Notes under the pieces: generated by a model
Database searches by the model: none
The model's input: only the letters and a program-made list of their open reading frames with translations
What the model was told of the DNA's origin: nothing
Program-made: the position numbers and the translations under genes
Shown: positions 44,808 to 56,019 of the stretch, in pieces
How positions within the stretch are numbered: position 1 is the stretch's first letter
Layout: each line of letters opens with the position of its first letter
Origin: Trichaptum fuscoviolaceum
Lineage: Eukaryota > Basidiomycota > Agaricomycetes > Hymenochaetales > Trichaptaceae
Reading direction: 5' to 3'
Assembly: GCA_910574455.1 (NCBI GenBank)
Contig: CAJSYZ010000008.1
Span: 864,637 to 928,636, forward strand
Length of the DNA: 64,000 nt

Positions 44808-46957
44808 ATGAGTCTGCTCTTGGATACGTTGACTCTGGCGATAGCATGGGCCCATGTGCTCCTCACACCCTATACAAAGGTCGAAGAGAGCTTCAATCTT
44901 CATGCAACGCATGATGTCCTGATGTATGGCATCTCACCAAATAGCTTGAAAAACGTATGTCTATGCGAATCTCCTCACCTTTCTCTCACACTTAGCGCAG
45001 AATGTTACTCACATCTCTGTCCATCTGCCTTCTCGAACTGATTCGAAACATGTCTACCAGTACGACCATTTCATCTTCCCCGGTGCGGTGCCTAGGTCGT
45101 TTGTTGGGAGCCTCTTTCTCGCCGCTTGGTCGACTCCTTTCATCCGCGTACTAGGCTATTTCGGTGCAATCACCACCAAGGCCGATCTATTATTATGCGG
45201 TCCGTTCTCACTACTCTTAATTATCTATCACTGTATCACTGCTACCCGGTTGCTGCGCCTCGAATGATCTGCACAACTTGATATCCAATCTATCTGCACC
45301 CTGATTACAACAACCTTGATAGAATCTATCTGATGCTCATTAACACCTTGTAACTTCTAGTGCGCCTCGTCCTCGCGACCGCAAACGTCTTTGGACTTTG
45401 TGTCCTACGCCGCGCCGTCTCGAAGCGCTTCGGTTTCCTCACCGGCGCCTTCTTCGCGTTGCTCTCCGTGAGCCAATTTCATCTCCCATTCTGGATGGGT
45501 CGCACTTTGCCCAATATGTTCGCATTGCTTCCAGGTCAGGACCCATAGAAAGTTTCTCGCTGATCTTTAATTGATTTCTTTCGCACCTGAAGTTAATTTG
45601 GCCTACAGTTATATCCTTGGCCGAATGCCGAATACTTCTCGGCCATCGTCAGCAGATGTCAGTAAAGCTATAGCCCTACTGACGTTTGTGTCTGTTGTTT
45701 TCCGAGCAGAGGTTGTGTTGCTTCTAGGGCCTTTAGCCCTACAAGCGCTTATTTCTCGATGGATATCATTCAGCAATCTCGCTAAGGTTGGACTTCTATC
45801 TGCCGTCACTTCTTGTGGTAAGTGCTATAGCTCTACGATCTTAATAGGTCGTGCGCTTAATCTTCATTAGCGTTGACAATCGTTGTGGACTCTTACTTTT
45901 GGTCATCATGGCCCCTCTGGCCGGAGTTATACTCACTGTATTTCAACATTTACCAAGGAAAAGCGTCAGACTGGGGTGTAAGTACATCACTTCTTCTCAT
46001 CTACCTCCTAATGAGCCATTGCGTAGGTCTCGCCTCGCCATGCATACTTTACCTCTCACCTCCCAAAGCTACTTCTCACCTGCTTACCTTTGTCTGCCCT
46101 CGGATTCCTCACTGAGGGCCGTGTCCGCACCTTATTGGTCTCTCCTATACTCTTCGTTGGGTTGATTAGCGGCCTGGCTCACAAAGAATGGCGGTTCATC
46201 GTGTATACGATTCCCTTATTCAATGTCGCAGCTGCAAGAGGTGCTTATTGGATGTGAGCGGTCTGTCCTCCTGATTCTGAACCACTAATTCAATATTTTC
46301 TTTCTTTTGCGTCACAGAACAAGACAGAAAACGAGCACGATAATCGGAAAGCTTTTGTTCTTAATCATGTTAGAATGTATTGCAGTCAATGCACTTGTCT
46401 GTTTCCTCATGACGCTAGCCTCGAGGGCAAACTATCCTGGAGGGTCAGCTCTGACTTTGTTCAATGAGCTCTTTGATGCGTATCCTCAAGGTTCCCAACC
46501 TTTTCTTATTGATACTTATGCGTTACTCATTTGCAAATTCACCTTAGTGCACGTTCATGTGGACAACCTCGCTGCCCAGACTGGTGCCTCTCTCTTCCTG
46601 CAAACACATGCACCTCCCTATCCATCCTACTTCCCCGTTGCGAATGACGGTCTGCACAACTGGATATACAACAAAACCGAAAATTTATCTCCCGCTGACC
46701 TGACGGCCGCTCGTCACTTCACGCACCTCATCACCTCATCTCCTCTCGATTCCTTCTCGATTCCACAAGAATGGACGAAAGTCGACTGCGTGCGCGCCTA
46801 CGATGGCTTTCGCGTCGTACCGATAGGATCGTCCTCGCTGTCGACAGACAAGGAGCACGAGACAGGCGTTAGGATGGGAAGGATGTGGGAGATGATCCCT
46901 GTGATTGACTTTGTGTTCACTGACAAGCTGTGTATTCTTGAGAGGTCGGTCTCGTAG
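44808..46957 (+). CDS. ALG12: Dolichyl-P-Man alpha-1,6-mannosyltransferase ALG12
   Basis: An ER membrane GT-C glycosyltransferase that adds the eighth mannose to the lipid-linked N-glycan precursor. It starts MSLLLDTLTLAIAWAHVLL, then PYTKVEESFNLHATHDVL, the GT-C signature with an acidic pair after the first helix. Next: YDHFIFPGAVPRSF, VRLVLATANVFGLCVLRRAV, FHLPFWMGRTLPNMFALLP, VVFRAEVVLLLGPLALQALI, TIVVDSYFWSSWPLWPE, ISGLAHKEWRFIVYTIPLFN (conserved HKEWRFI loop) and a C-terminal lumenal part with YPGGSALTLFNELF. TAG at 46955-46957. Multiple helices and about seven introns. Confidence 0.93.
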
Positions 46958-47809
46958 AGAACTGGCACGATCCGAATCCCGAAATCACTGATCACGTATT
47001 TTTGATACGTATGAATTTGTTCTGACGTCTAACGCCTGTATTTCATACATTTCGTCTCTATGCAAGAGCTCAATCGAAATTCGTTTTGTATTGAAGTTCT
47101 TGATCGACGACATTACATGTAAGCTAGACAATTAGAGACACATGGAGTTAACTCCGGAAGGTGAGTCCGAGGTGGTGAATAGAGTTTGCCTCGAGGAAGA
47201 TAAAAGAACGGCAACGGCCGTTAAAAATAGCCGATCCAGAAAACTGACGTCGGCTGGCTTCTGAGAACTTGAAGGTGCTGTCACTGCTGTGTAGTATGCG
47301 AACAAGTCTGGATCTGAGGTGGGGACAAATCATCATTGAGATCACTCCGGATTGTTAGATCATATTTTATGAATTGCGGATACGGTTGGTGTTGGTGAAC
47401 AAAACGCGAATAAGTTCTACAACTCAAGACATAAGAAACGGAAGTACATCTGTACAGTTTCTGTAGAGAGCACAGACGTCTGAAGCGATGGCAACGATGA
47501 GAAGAAGGGGATAAGCGGTAAAGGGGGCGAACAAGAAACAAGAGCGCTGCCAGTTGCTTGTATTTGACGGGAGGAGGGTAGGCGTGGGATGCCAGTGGTT
47601 CATTTCAGGCACGTCGAAGGGTCGGCCTGTTTTGCTGATCCTTGTTTCGCGTCCGCCGTCTGCTGTCTGCCATTTGTCCTCTCCACATTTCATGTCTGTC
47701 TAGCCTACGTCCTTTGTCTCCGCCCCTTTGTTCTTCCTCCGTATACCTCTCCTCTCCCCATCCTATACCTCTACTTTCCTTTACTTTTTTTCGTTCCAAT
47801 CGTCCTCGA
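46958..47809. other. Intergenic upstream of the kinase gene
   Basis: 852 bp holding the ALG12 3' side and the kinase promoter. The last 150 bp are strongly CT-rich on the + strand, usual for basidiomycete promoters/leaders. No gene recognised. Confidence 0.45.
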
Positions 47810-49741
47810 ATGTCCGGCATTTTCTGTTGCTTCTCCGACCCTATCGACTTCGATGCTGAAGTCAACCTCTTCCACTTTGACCTCCATCGCGCCATTGGCA
47901 AGGGCGCTTTCGGCAAGGTCTGTCTATTCTCTCCATTCTTCATCGGATTGTATCTGATCTAATCAACCCAGGTTCGCGTTGTCGAGCACCGAAGGACAAA
48001 GAAGGTCTATGCGCTCAAGTATATCGACAAGGCGCGCTGCGTGAAGCAGAAGGCGGTGGCTAATATTATACAGGAGCGTCAGCTACTCGAGGAGGTATGT
48101 AGACAAATTGATCCGGATCTGCTTTGCTCTATGGGACAATAGAGCACAAGGTAGAGACACAGGTGCTGATTGATGTCTTCGCACTCCAGGTGGACCATCA
48201 TTACATTGTGAATCTTCGTTATGCTTTTCAAGACGATGCCAACTGCTTTTTCGCGTTGGACTTGATGTTGGGAGGCGATCTGCGCTGTGCGTCTTTCGCT
48301 TCCTTCTTTGATTATGAAGTACTTAACGACGTCTCGTCGCTCGTAGTCCATTTAGAACGCAAGGGCTCAATACCTGAAGACGCGGTCCGTTTCTGGCTTG
48401 CAGAACTCTCACTAGGACTCGCGTACCTCCACAAGCAGCGCATTATCCATCGGTGAGCCACTCGCAGGCCTGCTCAACTCCCGGCTAATGTGAATTTGGG
48501 GAAAAGTGACATCAAGCCAGATAACATCCTCCTTGACTCGCTAGGTCATGCACACATCACTGACTTTAACGTGGCGATCCACTATTCGACTACACGGTTA
48601 CACACCTCGGTTGCCGGGTCTCTGGCATACATGGCGCCAGAAGTGTGCACGCGGAAGGGGTACAGCTGGCAGTGTGACTGGTGGTCGCTCGGTGTCTGCG
48701 CGTATGAACTACTGTTTGGACGAAGGCCGTTTGAGGGAAGGACGGCGGAGGCGCTGACGACGGCAATTGCGAGGGATACGCTTCGGGTCCCGGAGAGGGC
48801 GACACAAATCTGTAGCACCGACGGCCTTCATGCGATCAAACGGGTATGTAGATATCTAAATATGGCCTTTAGTCCGAACTATCACTGATCTCTTGCTCAA
48901 ACTAGCTACTTGAACGAAACGTCAAGAAACGTCTCGGCTGCTCACCGGACAGCGGAGGTATCAGCGAAATCAAGTCCCATCCATGGTTTTCCTCAATGCA
49001 CTGGGATTCCCTCGAAGAGAAGGACGCACAGCCTCCATTTGTCCCTGACGTACGTCACATACCATGCTGCCTTCCTCTCTTCCTTTGACAGATTGATGGG
49101 AGAGAAATTAACACGGTGCTGTCGACTTTCTTTAGATGCGGAAGGCGAACTTCGATATCTCGCACGAACTAGACGAGTTCTTGATGGTCGAGAAGCCCTT
49201 GACGGCGACGAAACGGAAACAGAACGTTGATTATGACAAGCTGAAACCGGAGTACCGGCAGCTCGAAGAACAGTCAGTAACTCTCTTCTTTCTTCGTGCT
49301 TCTTTCTTATATCCTTGGCGATAAACTCACAGATTTACGAACTTCGACTTCACGAAACCCAAACGGATGTCTTATTACCCACACAATCAACCGATCATGG
49401 TCGCAATTCCTAATGCGAATGGGTGCGATACCGAGGACTCGCTCGACATGCCGCGCTCGTCGTCGCAGTCTGGACCAGGAGCACATCCCATCATGCCGTC
49501 GCGAGAGCACTCTCGTTCCCCTTCGAGGTCTCATTCCGGGTCGGGTACGATGGGTGGGGATGATGGCTCACGTGCGGCCTCGCCCGTCTCCGTGGGACAG
49601 GCCATCGAGTACCAGCCGTCGATATACGCGGATATGCCCACCATGCCAGATCGTGCTTATACACGCCAGCCGGTCGTTGTTGAGGGCGGCGTACCATTAG
49701 GAGTTGGGCAGAGTTTACCAAGGTTAACTGGGAACATATGA
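47810..49741 (+). CDS. Serine/threonine kinase, STK32/YANK type (AGC group)
   Basis: It starts [20 protein letters not shown]; the vicinal cysteines near the N-terminus could be palmitoylated. Kinase domain: GKGAFGKV glycine loop, [11 protein letters not shown] (VAIK lysine), [13 protein letters not shown] (helix C), [13 protein letters not shown] split by an intron at [44 protein letters not shown] in place of DFG is a hallmark of the YANK subfamily. After the kinase core come an AGC-like tail ([20 protein letters not shown]) and a Ser/Pro-rich tail ([16 protein letters not shown]) ending at TGA 49739-49741. Substrates unknown. About seven introns. Confidence 0.9.
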
Positions 49742-50421
49742 CCATTCACCTTCGCCCTCGACTTTATGACCAGTTTCTCTCCTGGATTCTCACCCTCTCG
49801 CATTCTTTCAGCTACTCTTACTGTCCTCTTCCTTCGTATGTGAATTATTACTACTTCTCTATATTGGACATAATCCCTTTTGCCGCATAGGTCTTCGATT
49901 TCCATTTCTATTACTCTCCTCTCCTTTCTTTTCTTTTTTTTTCTTTCTTTTTTTTTCTCCGTCCCATATGCCCCTCACGATCTGATGGCCGGTCCTCTCT
50001 CCTCCTTGTCCCAACGCTGTTGATGCGTCATGACTCCACGCCGCGTCTTACCTGCTGCTCACTACTGTAGTTATCACCTTCTTCCTTTCCACGCGTAATA
50101 CTTCCCTCGCCCCTCCTTGCCGTTTAAGTATCGAATCACGTCACTGTACTATTAGATAGCTCTCGCTGCTGCAAAGGTCTCTGCATAGTCCTCCTGTATA
50201 AGTTCTTCCGGTTTTCGTTACATATTTGCGTGCATACAGTAGTTTTCTATAGGTTTCTTTTGGGTAATAATCATGATGCAGAGTAGATACTACACAAATC
50301 ATAATTTGTTCTGAGATATTTGTGAGGGGCGGTACGTGTAACGTCGATAAGATCTTTTATTTCGCGTACGCTTTAGTAGACCAGTGGATACCTCTTACTC
50401 TTATGTCACGGAAATAAACGG
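49742..50421. other. Kinase 3' region next to the right arm
   Basis: CT-rich to about 49965 and then unremarkable. No gene recognised. Homology to the left arm begins at 50422. Confidence 0.45.
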
Positions 50422-51008
50422 CATCAGGGAATCTTCTTTTTTGCTTACGGCTACTTAACCGGCCTTAAGTCCTCTGAAGCCCTGGAAAGTAAAATTCTAC
50501 TGATTTACTGATTTCAGGCATGTGGTTTCATTATTCAGGAAGGGGCTTACTGAATTCAGTGCCGTCAACTGAAATCAGTGCTCTCAGTGCCTCAGTCTCC
50601 AGCATTCAAGCATATCAGAAGAATTTATTCTGGCAGTTTAATTGCAGTGCTCAAGAGTAAAAGTGTGTAAGACGTTCAAGTAGTTCATTCCATAAGTAAT
50701 TCAGCATTTAATCATATAAGTAGACTTTTTCGTCTGTAGGTTTGCAGTACCCAAGCGTGTAAGTGCGTACTAAGAGGTTCCAGTATTGGTTCATTCCACA
50801 AGTAATTTAAGACAGATAAGTAGAAATCAGTGCCTCAGTGTCCCTCAGTAACTACACCACGGCATCCTGATCCAGATCGTATTTCGCCACTTCTGCCTGT
50901 TCCTCGGCATACTCAGAGAACGAAGGCCACTGCAAGTTGATGATAGTAAGTGTTTGAATACAGTGGCGGGATGGTTAAAGCCAAAGCTCACCAGTGATCG
51001 ACCTGCTC
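50422..51008. repeat. Inner subterminal region of the right arm, CACTGA/TCAGTG-rich
   Basis: Inverted copy of 12083-12669. Contains repeated TCAGTGCC/CTGAATTCAGTG modules at about 50500-50600 and 50828-50852, and the CTTAACCGGCCTTAAG near-palindrome at 50452-50467. Confidence 0.55.
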
Positions 51009-54000
51009 TTAAAAGTCTGCGCCGTCCGTAGCCGAATCCCATAATGAACCCTCGTCGTCCTCGCGATCGCCTTCGCCTTCCCCGCCCTTTCTGTCTGCGT
51101 CATTCGCCTCGCCCTCAGAGCCTCCACTGAATCCATCACCCCACGCTAAGAACCTCGTCCGCATCCTTGTTCTTATCCCGATCCTGATCCTTGTCCTCTT
51201 CATCGTCATTGTCCTCATCCTGATCCTTGTCCTCGTCTCCCTCGCCAGACACACCCTCGTCCTCCATGTCGTCCTCCCTCTCCTTGAAATCCTCAACTTC
51301 TTCGCCGTCATTATCCTTGTCTTCGTTTCTCTCCTTGCACTTACCACTTCTATTAGCGCCCTCACCATGTGTATACTCGCCGCTCGCATCCGCGTCTCCA
51401 ACGTCGATATATAGGGAGAAATCCCTGCCAGTGACACCCGATCCAACAAGTTCGGCGTTCCTTCCCGCATTGACATCTTCAACGGAGTTGTAAGCTTCTA
51501 TGCGGGACCGAACCTTCTCCCAGTTTGATTCAGTGAAAAACGAGGAATTTGACAATAAGTTGACATAGTCGTCCGTATGAGGCTGCCACAGAGCACTAGT
51601 GAAGTACCACTCAGCACCACCAAGCTCTTCTTTGATTTTTGCAACCGGGCTACCTGCTTATCGATTGCAACTTTGACCTGTCCATGAGAGATTCAGTGAA
51701 TAAAGCCACTGCAAGTACTGAAGTAGATAGATACCGCTGTTGCCGCAAGGGCGAGGGCACCTATAGGCTTTCCTATTGTGTTCTTGTCCAATACTTTATG
51801 CCGACCCAGGGCCAAGACAATGTGCACGGACAACACTGAGACTACGAGGTCAGAGCAGAACAATCCTTGCTTCTGTGTACATTCATAGTCAATGCACGGA
51901 CTCGAAGGGTGACATTGAGTGAAATCTCACACACCCTTTCCATACTATGCCAGCGTTCCCAGAGGAATGGTTCAGCTTTCTTCTTGTCGACCATCGTCTG
52001 CAACATCTTCACAATTTCTTCGGTCTCCACTGACTTAGAACGCTCGTTGCCGACGAAAACTCGAAATTGACTGCTCGGCTTTCTCAAACAATTTCTTCCG
52101 CCAACTATCAGAGCATCTCTGGGCTGCCTACAGAATAGATCATACCTGATTCAGTATGGCCGATGTAAGACAAATAGGGATGACTCAACTAAAGAACAGA
52201 TGTCGGCCAATTGTGTGTCGTAACTAAGTTCGACAGAATCAAATACTTTCCCCCACAGTGTTCCGATGGACTTATTGTCTGGGTTTTGCCATGGAGTTGT
52301 GGACTTTCCGACTGCGCGATACAGCGAAGGCAGAAGAATATGAGTCCAGCCAGCCTGAGTTCCGGGAGGAAGACACTGATTCGTTGCCCTTTTTTTGCCG
52401 AGAGCGCGGGATCCCTCCCTTCCTTTACTATTTCTATCCTTATCCTCAAGTCCTACAGATGTCTGCATGTAAGCAAGTTAGTGGATGCATGTCACAAACA
52501 TGAATGGATCAACGCACAGAGCTAGTAGTCCGAGAGACTTTGCGATGACCCAAGATGAGCCTTGGTTGCGAGCACTTCGGGTTTGGGACTGAAGGATACT
52601 GTCGTCATCGCAGGTGATTGTGCTTGTGGTGTTGGCGACGCCTCACGACCACTTGCCTGTCAGAAGAACCGAGAATAAGTACCGAATCAATTGCAGCAAT
52701 TAGCTCACACTTGCAATATGATGTGCATGAACCGCCAGTGACCTCTTCAGATTGCGAACAGAGGTAGTAGATTTCATCTGTAGCAATTAGAGGAGTTCTT
52801 ACCAAGGGAAGCTCGAAGAGAATTAAATACCAGTATATCAGCCTGAGAATGACTGTCTTGCGGTTCACTCTCCTTAGCAGTATTTAAGTCCTTGTCGCTT
52901 GATCAGAAAACAATATGAAATGGAAATTAGATGTGATTGACACTAACTGTTGAGGCAGCCTGGGATGGAGGCTTCTTCATATACACGTTCATGCTAGCCT
53001 GTTTTAGATAGTAAGGAAGTGCTTTTGAAATTGGGTGGAAGAGTACGAATTACCACATCGATATGTGAGTTTGAGTCAGGCGGCGACTTCCTCTTCTTAT
53101 TATTCACAATCATGCTGTCCTACACATAAACAAGGTTTAGTGGACATCCAGATACTTGCCAAAGAAAGGGGCACCAAAAGTAATCCTAATGAGTGTCGAT
53201 GCCTACACATACCTGTATCTGTAGATGCGACGCTGGAGACTGCCCCCTATGACCCTCAACAGAAATACCGTCCTGACGGGAAAATAGATGAGTATACGGG
53301 TGAGGATTAAAAGCAGAATAAACTTACCAATACATCGAGTTGGGAGTTGACGATGTTTGTCATGCTCGCGCCCTATTCAGAGTACAATTTGGTAAGTAAT
53401 GAAGGAAGTATATTCGACGCCGGAGGCCACAACAAAGTATGGCACCAAGTCCATGCTTTGTTGTGTAGAACTCACCTGAATGCCCGATTGTCCCTTGATA
53501 TTCTTCTTCTCCAGTGCATAAAGAAAGAAAAATAAGTAGCTTGAACGAAACAGGAGATTATGAAGCCGCTTACCAGTGTTATATGAGCCTGCAACTCGGA
53601 GAGAGTGTCGCGGGATAGCTTCCTTTTCTTCAATTTGCTGCTAGCTCCATCCTGTTACGATACAGAAATGATGTTAGATAGCCATCGTTGTGCATGAGAC
53701 TCCACCGACGTATAGTTATTGTGAATCAAACGATTTCTTTGAAGTATAAGCGGCACTTACATTGGCTTGGGTCGGTATTGTCAGTCTACTCACGTCCTAA
53801 TTAAACGCACAATCAAAATATTAAGATTTCCTCTGCCAGTCTAATTAATGCTCCATCCAACTCACAATATCAGTGTCGGAGTCAACGAGATGTGCCGTCT
53901 GTCGTTCGCTAGCTGAGCTATTCTTTACACCTTGGAAACTCGTGAGGGTTACTGTCACTCTTCATCCTCCCAAGGACTAAAGTTCGCATCGTCTTGCGCC

Positions 54001-55363
54001 GAGACGGGGAGCCTAGTTTTTCCTTGTGTCAGCCAGGCTCACAACTTGTAATAAAGATAAGAATGTGAGCATTATAAGTGAAGAAGCTGCAACTTGCCAA
54101 CCCGGGTGGCATCTCGGGGTCACAGTTAAGTGCCAACCTGAGTGTGGCACCGCCGCGCGCCGGTCAAGCCGGTCACTGGCACGGTGTCGCCAGGCGCACT
54201 CAGGCTCAAGTTAGTAGTAGTAATACTAATCTGTAGTACGATGTCGGATAAGCTTCAAGTAGCTGAGTCTAAATCAAGCTTCACACTTACTATCAACTTG
54301 AATTTGTTTGAAATTGATCTTTCGTACTATGATGCCAACGGTTGAGTAGTAGTACGACTTAAAACTCACAAGTCGATCTCCTCTGTCCCTGCGACCTCAG
54401 GGTTTCTGCCCTCTCCGCCGAAGAATGTGGATCCATCTGTGTTGCGAAGTGCCCTAACAGGTCGCTTTGTCCTATCGTTCTGCTTCGACGTATTGGGCGA
54501 CTCTATCATGTCTGTATCCTCACCAGAAAGACTGCTGTTTTGTCCTGCAAGCGTACTATGATATCCGGTGCCACTTATGGCACTATTTGAACCCTTTGCA
54601 CCCTGCACGCGAGTACGGAAAGGAAGTGCACCTCTGGTATCCTTTTTCCTAACTTTCTTTGCGCGCGCTCTGTTGGGCGCATCGGAGTTAGCTGCATCAT
54701 AATGTGAGTTAAAGTGGTCACCCTTGGAGTCTAAAGTCATAAAGGCAAACAACTTACGAATCTTTAAATGTTCGCCGTCTTCAGCTGCACAAGAGCTGTC
54801 TTTTTCATCGTTCGTTGAACCTGTTATGCCCATATCTCATAACTCGACTGTCACTGACTTGAAGATAAGGACTCACTAGTTTCAGGGACGCCTTTCGACT
54901 TGTTTCGCCCTCGTTTGCCAGTGCCAGCCAGCTTAGGTGCAGTTGAGCCCATATGGGTGCGAATGTCAAGAGCCTTTGACAAATTGTTCTCAAGCTCCAT
55001 CGTCTCCAGTATGGCTGTTTCCTGTTGCTCTGCTGCAGTTCTTTTCTTGCGTACCTTCTCAGATGCCTCTTGTTCTTTCGCTGCCCGTTTCTGTTCCGCG
55101 ATGAGTTTTCTCTTCTCTCTCGCATACGCGGCTTGCTGTGCCGCAGCTTCGCGCAGAGCTGCCCGTTCTTCCTTCTGTTTTTCCTTCTCCTCCTTCTCCC
55201 TCAATGCCTCATCACGCTTTGATGCCTGTTCTTCTCTCCTTCTCTCCTTCCCTTCCTTCTCCCTCAATATCTCCTCTTTCGTTCGACGTGTTCGCAGCTT
55301 ATTGACTACCGCTCCCGGATGCTGATCGCTATTCTTAGCCCGCGTCTGTCTTTGAGTTAACAT
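51009..55363 (-). CDS. Unknown 18-exon companion gene of the Plavaka element, right copy (no retrotransposon, two frameshifts)
   Basis: Same gene as 1016-12082, here uninterrupted over 4.36 kb. ATG at 55363, stop TAA at 51009-51011. The K/E/R coiled-coil exon is 54877-55363; the intron that holds the retrotransposon in the left copy is 357 nt here (54013-54369). Exon 16 is in frame where the left copy is broken (reads QRCSDSWRKKLFEKAEQ), but an extra T near 52055 and an extra G near 51142 (stop after DEVLSVG) break this copy. Transcription would be divergent from the transposase, with start sites under 900 bp apart. No family recognised; a distant tie to the basidiomycete DUF6532-type proteins is possible but is only an impression. 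Confidence 0.65.
54013..54369 (-). other. Intron with the empty target site of the LTR retrotransposon
   Basis: Donor GTGAGT after exon 3 and acceptor CTAG before exon 4 splice TT to G in phase (TTG). GCGAC, the site used in the left copy, lies once at 54186-54190 (reverse complement). The intron itself contains GCCAGTG/CACTGGC and GTAGTAGTA words. Confidence 0.85.
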
Positions 55364-56019
55364 TCCTGTGCAGTAGTAATAGGGGCACACTGGCAGGTGC
55401 TATGAATATTGATGGTGAGTCGACTCAGAGTCAAAGGTGCAAGTTAAAGTTCAAGTTGAAGATGAGGGCGCCTATTCAAGGAAAATTTACGCCCACTGCC
55501 AGCCTGCCACTGGCACTCAGGCTGGCAGTGACTCGGAGTGCCAGTGAGCGAGCCTGAGTCACGGCGGTACCTGGCACTGGCGCTGGCACTGGCACTCAGG
55601 CTCACTCAGACTGGCACTGGCAGGCTTCAACTTGAAGTTGCACTCCGACTCGGATTCCGGCGACCGAGACGGCAAGCCTGACACTGGAACTGGCAGTCAG
55701 TGAGTCAAGGCACTCAGCCGCAGCCTTCTACCGTACTACTAGCAAATCTGCCAGGTAGACTACTACTAGCTCCTACTACGCGAGTCCACCTTGGCGAACT
55801 CGATTCGCTGCCAGTGCTACTTCAAGTTCAAGTTGACAGCTTCAGCCTGAGGCTGGGGATTCATGTTCTAAACTAGTAAAGTCAAAAGTCGAAGTAAGTC
55901 AAAAGTCGACTTCAAGTTGCTAATAGGTACTACTATAGGTTGCATCCAAGTCGATGCCGGTAACACGGCGAAAGCCCAAACCCGTTCATTTTACTGATTT
56001 CTTCCCCCCATCCATTTGA
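55364..56019. promoter_or_regulatory. Divergent promoter of the Plavaka gene pair (right copy)
   Basis: The stretch between the companion-gene ATG and the zinc-finger exon. It has overlapping arrays: CAAGTTAAAGTTCAAGTTGAAG (split over 55438-55461), a 55495-55625 block of CACTGGC/GCCAGTG/CTCAGGC words, TTCAACTTGAAGTTGC at 55625-55640, CTTCAAGTTCAAGTTGAC at 55819-55836, GCCTGAGGC at 55845-55853, and AAAGTCGAAGTAAGTCAAAAGTCG (split over 55885-55910). Many words are inverted or palindromic. A role in binding the element's own proteins is inferred. Confidence 0.6.

Noticed and set aside
12670..50421. Core as a giant cargo-carrying transposon (Starship-like) or a metabolic gene cluster
   Set aside because: No tyrosine recombinase and no biosynthetic core enzyme is present. 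The genes are conserved single-copy housekeeping functions, so the flanking elements are better read as two insertions or an inverted duplication.
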